Shown here piece by piece: positions 1 to 7,551 of a DNA stretch of 64,000 nt. The notes under the pieces were generated by a model that ran no database searches, was not told the DNA's origin, and saw only the letters and a program-made list of their open reading frames with translations. Made by a program: the position numbers and the translations under genes. This DNA is from HGM04593 sp964470845 (GTDB lineage: Bacteria > Bacteroidota > Bacteroidia > Bacteroidales > Bacteroidaceae). Within the stretch, counting starts at the first letter, position 1. Every line of letters starts with the position of its first letter. The stretch spans positions 23,998 through 87,997 of the forward strand of contig CAYYEL010000001.1 in assembly GCA_964470845.1 (NCBI GenBank), read 5' to 3'.

Positions 1-33
1 TTTTATCGGATAGTGTTACAATGGAGTCTCTTT

Positions 34-285
34 TTAATTAAAAGGGTTGCATTCTAAGCGATTGTTTTTTATCAGTGATATGGCTGTTTGCTCGTCGCAA
101 GCGTTGACAATTACCCACACTTCGCCTCCTAATGTGGCGTAGGGCGATGTTACGGCCGATAGTGTGTCATTCTCTATCATACACTTAATGTGGTTCGACT
201 GAAGAAGACCTTGCACAATCTCGGCTTGCCACAGACTGCCATTAAATACTCGTACCAAATGATTTTGTGGAACCTTACCTTTCAT
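34..285 (-). CDS. DUF2007-like small protein
   Basis: An 83-residue soluble protein without signal peptide or membrane segment. The layout (an opening VRVFNGSLWQAEIVQGLL-type helix, a central 'IENDT' and a strand 'GEVWVIVNACDEQTAISLI') fits the DUF2007 'putative signal-transducing protein' family, an ACT-like fold of 70-80 residues whose biochemical role is not established. The start is well supported: the ATG is preceded at a normal distance by a perfect AGGAGG. The gene is transcribed away from frr. Family call is from pattern recognition; function unknown. Confidence 0.7.
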   Translation of the reverse strand: MKGKVPQNHLVRVFNGSLWQAEIVQGLLQSNHIKCMIENDTLSAVTSPYATLGGEVWVIVNACDEQTAISLIKNNRLECNPFN

Positions 286-290
286 ATATA

Positions 291-297
291 CCTCCTT
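291..297 (-). promoter_or_regulatory. Strong Shine-Dalgarno site of the DUF2007 gene
   Basis: Minus strand reads AAGGAGG, followed by five bases and then ATG at 285. This is a canonical ribosome binding site. It is unusual here because most genes in this window, as usual in Bacteroidetes, start without any recognisable Shine-Dalgarno sequence. Confidence 0.6.
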
Positions 298-439
298 TTT
301 TTATGGTTAAACAAATTGTGAGGGCGGTTAGTTGCCTGTGTATATGCGAATGTAAGCATTCTTTCCGAGATTGCACTGTTTGTAGAAATAACACACTGTT
401 AAATAAAGTTAAATTGATATATGCTTCGTACATTATCTA

Positions 440-447
440 TATTTTTG
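440..447 (+). promoter_or_regulatory. Candidate -7 element for frr-rsgA
   Basis: TATTTTTG matches the Bacteroidetes -7 consensus TAnnTTTG. A TTG at 414-416 could be the -33 element, although the 23-base spacing is a little long. It would give a leader of roughly 95 bases before frr. No gene was found in 286-549 apart from this signal. Confidence 0.35.
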
Positions 448-549
448 CTGTAAGATACAGAAGCGAGGCTTTGTATCTCTTAAAGTAAAAGTAGTGCCGC
501 TTTTTTGTGTGGCCGATGCTGTTTAATTGTATTAAAATACTGAAATATT

Positions 550-1110
550 ATGTTAGACGTTAAAGTTTGTCTCGGCGAGGCCGAAGAGATGATGGAGCTT
601 GCTATTTTGCACCTCGAAGAGGAGTATTCACATATACGTGCAGGAAAGGCCAATCCTCACCTGCTCGATTGTGTACGTGTAAATTCATACGGTTCCGAGG
701 TTCCTATTAACAATGTGGCCACAATTACCACTCCCGACCTTAGAACAATCTCAATCAAGCCTTGGGATAAAAGTATGTTCAGTGCTATTGAGAAGGCAAT
801 CATCGATTCGCCTGTAGGTATTATGCCTGCAAATAACGGCGAGGTTATTATCGTGGCTATTCCACCTCTCACCGGTGAACGCCGCCAGCAGCTTGTTAAG
901 CAGTGTGCACGCGAGCTTGAGACAGCTAAAATAAGTATTCGCAATGCGCGTCGCGACTCAATCGACATTCTTAAAAAGTCGGTTAAGGATGGTACGCCCG
1001 AGGATGTAGCAAAAGATGGCGAGGAGAAACTGCAAAAGGTTCACGATAAATACATTAAGAAGGCCGAAGAACTCTTTGCCGATAAGGAAAAAGAGATTAT
1101 GACCGTATAA
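550..1110 (+). CDS. frr: Ribosome recycling factor
   Basis: A 186-residue protein of the RRF family, the normal length. With EF-G it splits the post-termination ribosome so that subunits can be reused. Family hallmarks are visible: 'EEYSHIRAGKANPHLLD' near the N terminus, 'ISIKPWDKSM' in the middle, 'PPLTGERRQQLVKQ', and 'ISIRNARRDSID' in the long helical bundle. The gene starts at an ATG and ends immediately before the next gene, rsgA, so the two are almost certainly co-transcribed. Confidence 0.97.
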   Translation: MLDVKVCLGEAEEMMELAILHLEEEYSHIRAGKANPHLLDCVRVNSYGSEVPINNVATITTPDLRTISIKPWDKSMFSAIEKAIIDSPVGIMPANNGEVIIVAIPPLTGERRQQLVKQCARELETAKISIRNARRDSIDILKKSVKDGTPEDVAKDGEEKLQKVHDKYIKKAEELFADKEKEIMTV

Positions 1111-2058
1111 TTGCAGGGCAACGTGCAGGGAACCGTTATAAAGAGTGCCGGCAGCGTGTATGAGGTGCGTTGTACCGATGGCACAAACATCGAGTGCAGG
1201 GTAAAGGGTAATTTCCGACTAAAGGGAATAAAGAGTACTAATCCTGTGGCTGTGGGCGACTATGTAAATGTGAGCCTGCGCGAGGATGGTACGGCCTATA
1301 TTGTCGATATAATGCCGCGCAAGAATTATATTGTGCGCAAGGCGTCGAACCTCTCGAAACAGTCGCACATTCTGGCTGCCAATCTCGACCTGTGCTTTCT
1401 TGTGGTAACAATAAACCACCCGGCAACTGCGACAACTTTTATCGACCGCTTTCTTGCCTCGGCCGAGGCCTATCGTGTGCCCGTTGTGTTGCTTTTCAAC
1501 AAGATAGACCTTTATACAGCCGCCGAGGAGCGTGCCGAGCTCGATTATCTTGTAGCACTGTACGAGAGTATAGGGTACGCTTGTCTCAAGGTGTCGGCGG
1601 TAGATGGTACTGGAGTGGAGGAGTTGCGCTCAATGATGCGTGGAAAAGTGTCGCTTCTTGCAGGAAATTCGGGTGTTGGAAAATCGAGCCTCGTGAATGC
1701 AATCTCGCCGTCGGTGGCGGCAAAAGTGGGCGAAATTTCACGCACGCACGATACGGGTATGCACACCACCACATATACTCAGATGTTCGAACTTATGCCC
1801 GATAGCTATCTTGTAGATACACCGGGAGTTAAGGGCTTTGGCTCTTATAATATGGAGGTCGAGGAGATTGCACACTATTTTGTGGAATTCTTTGAGCTGT
1901 CGTCCAATTGTAAATATGGCAATTGCACTCACACACACGAACCGGGCTGCGCTGTGCTTGAGGCGTTAGAGGGAGGACGGATTGCACCGTCGCGCTATCA
2001 ATCGTATCTTAGTATGCTTGAGGATAAGGATGAGGGAAAATATCGGGCGGCCGAGTGA
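1111..2058 (+). CDS. rsgA: Small ribosomal subunit biogenesis GTPase RsgA
   Basis: A 315-residue circularly permuted GTPase that acts late in 30S assembly. Order seen: N-terminal OB-fold (about 1-70), G4 motif NKID at 130-133, P-loop GNSGVGKSS at 185-193, G3 DTPG at 236-239, then a zinc knuckle with C267, C272, H274 and C280. This permuted order (G4 before G1) is diagnostic. The frame opens with TTG directly after the frr stop; a GTG four codons later (1123) is an alternative start. A rho-independent terminator follows. Confidence 0.96.
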   Translation: MQGNVQGTVIKSAGSVYEVRCTDGTNIECRVKGNFRLKGIKSTNPVAVGDYVNVSLREDGTAYIVDIMPRKNYIVRKASNLSKQSHILAANLDLCFLVVTINHPATATTFIDRFLASAEAYRVPVVLLFNKIDLYTAAEERAELDYLVALYESIGYACLKVSAVDGTGVEELRSMMRGKVSLLAGNSGVGKSSLVNAISPSVAAKVGEISRTHDTGMHTTTYTQMFELMPDSYLVDTPGVKGFGSYNMEVEEIAHYFVEFFELSSNCKYGNCTHTHEPGCAVLEALEGGRIAPSRYQSYLSMLEDKDEGKYRAAE

Positions 2059-2121
2059 TTCTTATTTAGTGTAAAGGCTTTTTCAAAAATATTCTGTGGG
2101 CGATTGTCGCTCCTCTTAATT

Positions 2122-2163
2122 AAAAACGATGTTCAGCACCGTGCGGTGCTGAACATCGTTTTT
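2122..2163. terminator. Bidirectional terminator between rsgA and asd
   Basis: A perfect 19-bp stem with a 4-base loop, beginning with an A-run and ending with a T-run, lies between the convergent genes rsgA and asd. The symmetry lets it serve both strands. Confidence 0.9.
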
Positions 2164-2225
2164 AATTGTTATAAGCAATCGTAGATTCAGTGATAATATC
2201 CGGGTCGGAATCTTGGATACTGTTT

Positions 2226-3233
2226 TTATTTCTTGGGGTTGTTGATAAGAAACTCGGCAATCTGTACTGCATTCAGTGCAGCGCCCTTCTTGATTTGGTC
2301 GCCTACAATCCACATACTTATCCCGTTGGGGTTTGTGAGGTCTTTGCGGATGCGTCCTGCATATACGGGGTCTTTGCCCGAGAGGAACAGTGGCATTGGG
2401 TATTCTTTCTTCTCGGGGTTGTCCATAAGCACAAGGCCTTCGCCTGTGGCAACAGCCTCGCGCACCTGCTCGACTGTCAGAGACGCCTCGGTCTCAATCC
2501 ACAGAGCCTGTGAGTGTGAGCGTAGTGCGGGTACACGCACGCAGGTTGCGCTCACGGCAATGTCGCTGTGCATAATTTTGCGTGTCTCGTTGAACATCTT
2601 CATCTCCTCCTTTGTGTAGCCGTTGTCGGTAAAGACGTCAATCTGAGGAATTACATTGAAGGCCAACTGATAGGCAAATTTTTCGACTGTGGGCTCTTCG
2701 CCTGCAAGCACCTGACGGTATTGCTCATAAAGCTCGGCCATTGCCGATGCGCCTGCGCCGCTGGCAGCCTGATAGGTTGATGAGTGTACGCGTTTAATGT
2801 GCGATAGATTCTCGATGGCCTTCAGTGCTACTACCATCTGTATTGTGGTGCAGTTGGGGTTGGCGATAATGTTACGTGGGGTGTCGTAGGCGTCGGTGGG
2901 GTTAACCTCGGGCACTACGAGGGGTACATCGCTGTCCATACGGAAGGCACTTGAGTTGTCAATCATTATTGTACCGTGCTTGGTGATTGTCTGTGCATAA
3001 TCTTTTGAAACACCGCCACCGGCCGATACAAAGGCATAATCGACACCTTTAAAATCGTCGTTGTGTTTAAGCTCCTTTACGGTATATTCCACTCCGCGGA
3101 AATTATAAACCTGTCCAGCACTGCGTGCCGAACCAAATAACAGAAGCTCGTCGAATGGGAAATTTCTCTCGTCGAGCACGCGCAGAAACTCTTGTCCCAC
3201 TGCGCCGCTTACACCAACAATAGCTATTCTCAT
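2226..3233 (-). CDS. asd: Aspartate-semialdehyde dehydrogenase
   Basis: A 335-residue enzyme that reduces aspartyl phosphate to aspartate semialdehyde, the branch point to lysine/diaminopimelate, threonine and methionine. The NADP-binding motif GVSGAVGQ is at residues 7-14 and the catalytic cysteine is C128 in NPNCTT. I place the start at MRIAIVGVSG. A frame extending 17 codons further upstream exists, but it would run across a predicted -7 element (3282-3289), and the family starts at the nucleotide-binding strand. Single gene, convergent with rsgA. Confidence 0.96.
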   Translation of the reverse strand: MRIAIVGVSGAVGQEFLRVLDERNFPFDELLLFGSARSAGQVYNFRGVEYTVKELKHNDDFKGVDYAFVSAGGGVSKDYAQTITKHGTIMIDNSSAFRMDSDVPLVVPEVNPTDAYDTPRNIIANPNCTTIQMVVALKAIENLSHIKRVHSSTYQAASGAGASAMAELYEQYRQVLAGEEPTVEKFAYQLAFNVIPQIDVFTDNGYTKEEMKMFNETRKIMHSDIAVSATCVRVPALRSHSQALWIETEASLTVEQVREAVATGEGLVLMDNPEKKEYPMPLFLSGKDPVYAGRIRKDLTNPNGISMWIVGDQIKKGAALNAVQIAEFLINNPKK

Positions 3234-3281
3234 ATTTTTTTGATATTTGTGTTCTTTATTTGCTGTCTTGGAAAAGTTGTG

Positions 3282-3289
3282 CAAAATTA
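3282..3289 (-). promoter_or_regulatory. Candidate -7 element for asd
   Basis: Minus strand reads TAATTTTG, matching TAnnTTTG. It puts transcription start near 3275, which supports the asd start at 3233 over the longer frame. No clear -33 element was seen. Confidence 0.4.
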
Positions 3290-3332
3290 CAAGAAAAAAT
3301 GTATTTATACTGCGATTTAGTCGATTTTTTTG

Positions 3333-3340
3333 TAAATTCG
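3333..3340 (+). promoter_or_regulatory. Candidate -7 element for tcdA-lolD
   Basis: TAAATTCG, the TTCG variant of the -7 consensus that recurs in this window, sits 21 bases before the tcdA ATG. Confidence 0.3.
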
Positions 3341-3361
3341 CCGATAAATTGACAGTTTTTT

Positions 3362-4069
3362 ATGGATAATCATTGGTTGCAGCGTGGCGAATTGCTTTTG
3401 GGGCAGGAGAAGAGTGCACGTTTGGCTTCGGCTCACATTCTTATTGTGGGGCTGGGCGGAGTGGGCTCTTGGGCTGCCGAAATGTTGTGCCGTGCGGGGG
3501 TGGGGCAGTTTACCCTCGTCGATTCCGATTGTGTGGATGTTACCAATATCAACCGCCAGATGCCGGCACTCGTCTCTACTGTAGGGCTGTTGAAATGTGA
3601 TGTTGTTGCACAGAGGTTGAGGGCTGTTAACCCGAATGTTGTGCTTAGTGTGCGTCCCGAGTTTATCGGGCGTGATAATATTGATGAGTTGCTCGATATT
3701 GCGCGTTACGATTTTGTGGTGGATGCTATTGATTCGCTCGATTCAAAAGCGGCGCTTATATATGGTTGTTGGAGGCGCGGAACAAAGATTGTTTCGAGTA
3801 TGGGAGCGGGTGCAAAATGCGACCTTTCCTCTATTCGCATCGGAGAGTTGTGGAAAAGCGAGCAATGTACGCTGGCCAAGAATCTGCGCTGTCATCTGCG
3901 CGAGTGGCGCGGACAGTATAAACTGCCTGTTGTCTTTAGCGTTGAACCGCCCATAAAAGAGGCCATACGCCCCAATCCACAGGGTGGAAAGCCCATAATA
4001 GGCTCGTTAGGATATTTTACGGCAACATTCGGTTGCTATCTGACAGAATATGTAATACGCAATATATGA
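3362..4069 (+). CDS. tcdA: tRNA threonylcarbamoyladenosine dehydratase (TcdA/ThiF superfamily)
   Basis: A 235-residue E1-like protein of the TcdA/CsdL branch, which uses ATP to cyclise t6A37 in tRNAs to ct6A. The adenylate-binding glycine motif GLGGVGS is at 30-36, followed by 'VDSDCVDVTNINRQ', the usual ThiF/MoeB/TcdA signature. 'VVDAIDSLDSKAALI' and 'SSMGAGAKCDLSSIRIGE' are typical of TcdA. The stop codon overlaps the ATG of the next gene (ATGA), so tcdA and lolD are translationally coupled. Confidence 0.9.
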   Translation: MDNHWLQRGELLLGQEKSARLASAHILIVGLGGVGSWAAEMLCRAGVGQFTLVDSDCVDVTNINRQMPALVSTVGLLKCDVVAQRLRAVNPNVVLSVRPEFIGRDNIDELLDIARYDFVVDAIDSLDSKAALIYGCWRRGTKIVSSMGAGAKCDLSSIRIGELWKSEQCTLAKNLRCHLREWRGQYKLPVVFSVEPPIKEAIRPNPQGGKPIIGSLGYFTATFGCYLTEYVIRNI

Positions 4070-4719
4070 TTGAGGTTCGTAATTTGACAAAGAGCTTCGG
4101 CTCGTTACAGGTGCTTCGCGGTGTCGATTTAAAGGTTGAGCGTGGCGAGGTTATTAGCATTGTGGGGCCTAGCGGAGCCGGAAAAACCACGTTGCTGCAA
4201 TTGATAGGTGCTCTGGACACTCCCGATAGTGGCTCTATAATTTTTGACAATAAGGCTATTGAGACAATGAGTGGGGCACGCCTTGCTAAATTTCGCAATA
4301 CTCACATTGGCTTTGTTTTTCAATTTCATCAGTTGTTGCCCGAGTTTACGGCTCTTGAAAATGTTGCAATTCCCGCACTTATTGCCGGTCGCTCGCAGAC
4401 TGATGCCAATAAAGAGGCTATGGAATTGCTGAACCTTATGGGTCTTGCCGAGCGCATACATCATAAGCCATCGCAACTTTCGGGTGGCGAGAATCAGCGT
4501 GTGGCAGTGGCTCGCGCACTTGTGAATCGTCCCGATGTTATTCTTGCCGATGAACCCTCGGGCAGCCTTGATAGTCGCAATAAAGAGGAACTACATCGTC
4601 TTTTCTTCGACCTGCGCGATAGATTCGGACAGACTTTTCTCATTGTAACGCACGACGAGGGGCTGGCTTCTGTTACCGACCGCACCATCCGTATGGTCGA
4701 TGGAATGATATGTATGTGA
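4066..4719 (+). CDS. lolD: LolD-type ABC transporter ATP-binding protein
   Basis: A 217-residue ATPase with Walker A GPSGAGKTT (34-42), signature LSGGENQR, Walker B VILADEPSG and switch histidine in VTHD. It resembles the LolD/MacB/FtsE class that powers lipoprotein release to LolA or MacB-type export. No permease partner is adjacent, which is common in Bacteroidetes. The start at 4066 overlaps the tcdA stop by four bases; a frame 11 codons longer lies inside tcdA and was not used. Substrate is inferred only from family. Confidence 0.85.
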   Translation: MIEVRNLTKSFGSLQVLRGVDLKVERGEVISIVGPSGAGKTTLLQLIGALDTPDSGSIIFDNKAIETMSGARLAKFRNTHIGFVFQFHQLLPEFTALENVAIPALIAGRSQTDANKEAMELLNLMGLAERIHHKPSQLSGGENQRVAVARALVNRPDVILADEPSGSLDSRNKEELHRLFFDLRDRFGQTFLIVTHDEGLASVTDRTIRMVDGMICM

Positions 4720-4831
4720 AAAAAAAGTTAAAAATACGACTACTCGGTTTTACTTTTTTTATTTAGTGCAGTCATATAGTTGAGACGAAGTTTATAATTG
4801 TCTTACTTGTTATTTTTCCAATGTTTGGTGT

Positions 4832-4866
4832 CTGCGGTTCTTACTTGTTCTTAGTGGGAGCCGCAG
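4832..4866. other. Weak hairpin downstream of lolD
   Basis: A CTGCGG/CCGCAG stem (extendable to 9 bp with a wobble) and a 17-base loop lie in the 199-base gap between lolD and the next gene. It could be a weak terminator or part of the next leader. No long T-run follows. Confidence 0.25.
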
Positions 4867-4918
4867 TTTGTAAAGAATGAAAGATTGTAGTGTTTAATGA
4901 ATTGAAAAATAGAGGTTT

Positions 4919-5383
4919 ATGAGAAAAATGGTGCTATTGTTTGCTGCATTGATGACTTTGACTATGTCGGCTCAAGAGAAAAGAGGACGTGAACAGCGTA
5001 ATTTCGACCCTGAGGCTGTTGCCACTATGCAGACACAGCAGTTGAACGAGGCTGTGGGGCTCGACAGTTTGCAGTTTCAGTTGGTGTATATTATGAATTA
5101 CTCGGACGCCGTGGCAATGCAGGATAGTATGAAGGCTCGACGTGCGCGTATGCAAGAGGCGCGTAAAGATGGACGTAAAATGGAACGTCAGCGTCCCACG
5201 GAGGAGCAGATGAAGGCTCGGCGCGAGATTATGGAGCAGCGTAAGGCTGTGCGTAATGCTCAGATGAAAGAGATACTAAGTGCCGAGCAGTACGAAAAGT
5301 ATCTGAAATATATAGAAGTACAAGAACAACAGAACAAACAAAGGTGGCAGGGCCGCGGTGGACGTGGCGGCAATCGTCGATGA
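4919..5383 (+). CDS. Exported DUF4890-like basic protein
   Basis: A 154-residue protein with an N-terminal signal peptide ending around 'MSAQEK', then a highly charged Arg/Glu/Gln/Met-rich helical body and a Gly/Arg tail. It resembles the DUF4890 proteins of Bacteroidales, distantly similar in style to Spy/CpxP periplasmic proteins ('MKEILSAEQYEKYLKY' is the recurring C-terminal segment). It presumably acts in the periplasm. Its role is unknown, and chaperone or envelope-stress function is only an inference. Followed by a terminator, so it is probably a single-gene unit. Confidence 0.65.
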   Translation: MRKMVLLFAALMTLTMSAQEKRGREQRNFDPEAVATMQTQQLNEAVGLDSLQFQLVYIMNYSDAVAMQDSMKARRARMQEARKDGRKMERQRPTEEQMKARREIMEQRKAVRNAQMKEILSAEQYEKYLKYIEVQEQQNKQRWQGRGGRGGNRR

Positions 5384-5431
5384 TTCTGTCAAACGGCTCT
5401 TTTATTCGTTTAAGAGCAATATAATAATCCT

Positions 5432-5461
5432 AAAAACAGCAGAGCACGCTCTGCTGTTTTT
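5432..5461 (+). terminator. Rho-independent terminator
   Basis: Perfect A-run/GC stem/T-run hairpin (14-bp arms) 48 bases after the DUF4890-like gene. Confidence 0.85.
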
Positions 5462-5495
5462 ATTTATGTGGCAGCACTCGATGCTGTGGGCAATA

Positions 5496-5526
5496 TTGTT
5501 GGGATAGGAAAAAATCATTATCTTCG
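5496..5526 (+). promoter_or_regulatory. Promoter of the ABC-F gene
   Basis: -33 TTG at 5496-5498, a 20-base spacer, and -7 TATCTTCG at 5519-5526. The spacing matches the Bacteroides consensus. The leader would be about 55 bases. Confidence 0.5.
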
Positions 5527-5589
5527 CATCGGAATTTATCAGACTGCTTTGTCGGGTTTTAATATAATTCGCAGGCGGTCTTTAAACGG

Positions 5590-7467
5590 ATGAGTATGAT
5601 TGATTTACAGATAGAGGAATTGAGCAAGAGCTTTGGCGACTTAGTGCTTTTTAACGATATTTCTTTTGTTGTCGAGGAGCGTCAACGTATAGGTCTAATT
5701 GCTCGTAACGGCAGAGGCAAAAGCACTTTGTTGAAAATTATAGCGGGCGAGGAGGCTGTCGAGACGGGTAAAGTTACGTTGCGCAGCGGTGTCAGCGTGG
5801 GCTATCTTGAGCAAGAGCCCGATTTTGAGGCACAGTTAACGGTTCTTGAGGCCTGTCTGGGACGTAACAGCGAAAAATCGCAACTCATAGCAAGCTACGA
5901 GAAGGCTCTTGTCGATGGCGACGATAAACAGTTGCACCATCTTATGGAAGAGATGGAGCGCCTCGGTGCGTGGGACTATGAGACGCGTGCCAAGCAAGTG
6001 CTTCAGATGTTGAAGATAACAAATTTTGCACAGCCGATGGGACAGCTCTCGGGTGGGCAGAAGAAGCGCGTAGCGCTTGCATCGATACTCATCGAGCAGC
6101 CAGATATTATGATTCTCGACGAGCCTACCAACCATCTTGATACAGAAATGGTCGAGTGGCTTGAGGATTTTCTCTCGCGTTTCACGGGCAGTCTGCTAAT
6201 GGTTACTCACGACCGCTATTTTCTCGACCGAGTGTGCAACGAGATTATTGAAATTGACGACAGACGCATTTATCGCTACAAGGGTAATTACAGCTATTTT
6301 CTGCAACGCCGCGACGAACGTCTGCAAAATATGGCTGCCGAGACTGCTCGTGCCCGCAATCTGCTGCGCACCGAGCTCGATTGGATGCGTCGTCAGCCTC
6401 AGGCGCGTGCTCACAAGGCAAAATATCGCATAGACGCCTTCTATAAACTGAAAGAAAAAGCCGCGGCAATGCGCGACGACCCAAGCGTGTCGCTCGAAAT
6501 AAAGTCGCAATATATCGGCAGTAAGATTTTTGTGATGAAAGCACTTGAGAAGGCATTCGGCGACAAAATAATTACACACGATTTTTACTATACATTTGCA
6601 CGGTACGAGAAATTAGGTATAGTGGGTAACAACGGAACGGGAAAATCGACCTTTATAAAGATGTTGCTTGGGCGAGTGGCCCCCGACAGCGGTACAATAG
6701 AGGTTGGCGAGACTGTAAAATGGGGCTATTATAGTCAGGAAGGGTTACAGTTTGACGAACAGATGAAAGTAATAGATGTTGTAAAAGCCATTGCCGAGGT
6801 TATTCCCGTTGGTAATAAGATGCTTACGGCGTCGCAGTTTCTGCAACATTTTCTATTCTCGCCCGAGAAGCAATATAGTTACGTCTATAAACTGAGTGGT
6901 GGCGAGAAACGCCGACTTTATCTTTGTACGGTTCTAATGTCGAACCCCAATTTTCTTGTGCTCGACGAGCCCACCAACGACCTTGATATTGATACGTTAC
7001 AGATTCTCGAAGAGTATCTGCGCGAGTTTAAGGGCTGTGTGATTGTGGTGAGCCACGACCGCTATTTTATGGATCGTGTGGTCGATCACATTTTTGTCTT
7101 TAACGGCAACGGCGATATTAAGGATTTTCCGGGAAATTATACCGATTATCGCGATTGGCGCGACGAAGAGCGCCTTGCGGCTGCAAAGGCCGAGGCCGAG
7201 AGGGCAGCCAAAAGTGTGTCGCCCAAGGCTTCGCGCCGCGACGATGGAGGCAAGCGTAAACTTACATTCAAAGAACAACGCGAGTATGAAGCCCTTGAGG
7301 GCGAGATTGCGGCTCTTGAAGAGGAAAAAGCACAAATTGAGCAGGATATGTGCAGTGGCACGCTCGATAATGCCACACTGTTGCAGAGGTCGCAGCGTAT
7401 TGCCACTGTGATGCAACTCATAGACGAAAAGACGATGCGTTGGCTGGAACTGAGCGAGTTTGTTTAA
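5590..7467 (+). CDS. ABC-F family ATPase (Uup-like)
   Basis: A 625-residue cytosolic protein with two ABC ATPase domains and no membrane segment, the ABC-F layout of translation factors and antibiotic-target protectors. Domain 1 has Walker A ARNGRGKST (38-46; the first glycine of the motif is alanine), signature LSGGQKKR and Walker B IMILDEPTNHLD. Domain 2 has GNNGTGKST, LSGGEKRR and FLVLDEPTNDLD. The linker between domains is charged, and the C terminus ends in a Lys/Glu-rich coiled coil as in Uup. Uup-type is the best guess; the start may instead be the second Met (5596). Confidence 0.9.
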   Translation: MSMIDLQIEELSKSFGDLVLFNDISFVVEERQRIGLIARNGRGKSTLLKIIAGEEAVETGKVTLRSGVSVGYLEQEPDFEAQLTVLEACLGRNSEKSQLIASYEKALVDGDDKQLHHLMEEMERLGAWDYETRAKQVLQMLKITNFAQPMGQLSGGQKKRVALASILIEQPDIMILDEPTNHLDTEMVEWLEDFLSRFTGSLLMVTHDRYFLDRVCNEIIEIDDRRIYRYKGNYSYFLQRRDERLQNMAAETARARNLLRTELDWMRRQPQARAHKAKYRIDAFYKLKEKAAAMRDDPSVSLEIKSQYIGSKIFVMKALEKAFGDKIITHDFYYTFARYEKLGIVGNNGTGKSTFIKMLLGRVAPDSGTIEVGETVKWGYYSQEGLQFDEQMKVIDVVKAIAEVIPVGNKMLTASQFLQHFLFSPEKQYSYVYKLSGGEKRRLYLCTVLMSNPNFLVLDEPTNDLDIDTLQILEEYLREFKGCVIVVSHDRYFMDRVVDHIFVFNGNGDIKDFPGNYTDYRDWRDEERLAAAKAEAERAAKSVSPKASRRDDGGKRKLTFKEQREYEALEGEIAALEEEKAQIEQDMCSGTLDNATLLQRSQRIATVMQLIDEKTMRWLELSEFV

Positions 7468-7490
7468 TGTGGCTAACAGAACTTTTATAT

Positions 7491-7542
7491 AGTACAGCCG
7501 TCGGGAAAATTTTTCAGATTGTCCCGACGGCTGTACTTTTTT
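7491..7542. terminator. Bidirectional terminator
   Basis: A perfect 16-bp stem with a 15-base loop followed by a T-run, lying between the convergent ABC-F and MG2-Sel1 genes. Confidence 0.9.
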
Positions 7543-7551
7543 GATGTTAAT

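Noticed and set aside
267..488. A 73-codon plus-strand frame in the gap before frr
   Set aside because: Overlaps the DUF2007 start, is Cys/Ile-rich without family resemblance and covers the frr -7 element.
2122..2163. The many perfect palindromes in the window as a dispersed repeat family
   Set aside because: Their arm sequences are all different; they sit after genes, and most carry A/T-run ends, so they are individual terminators.
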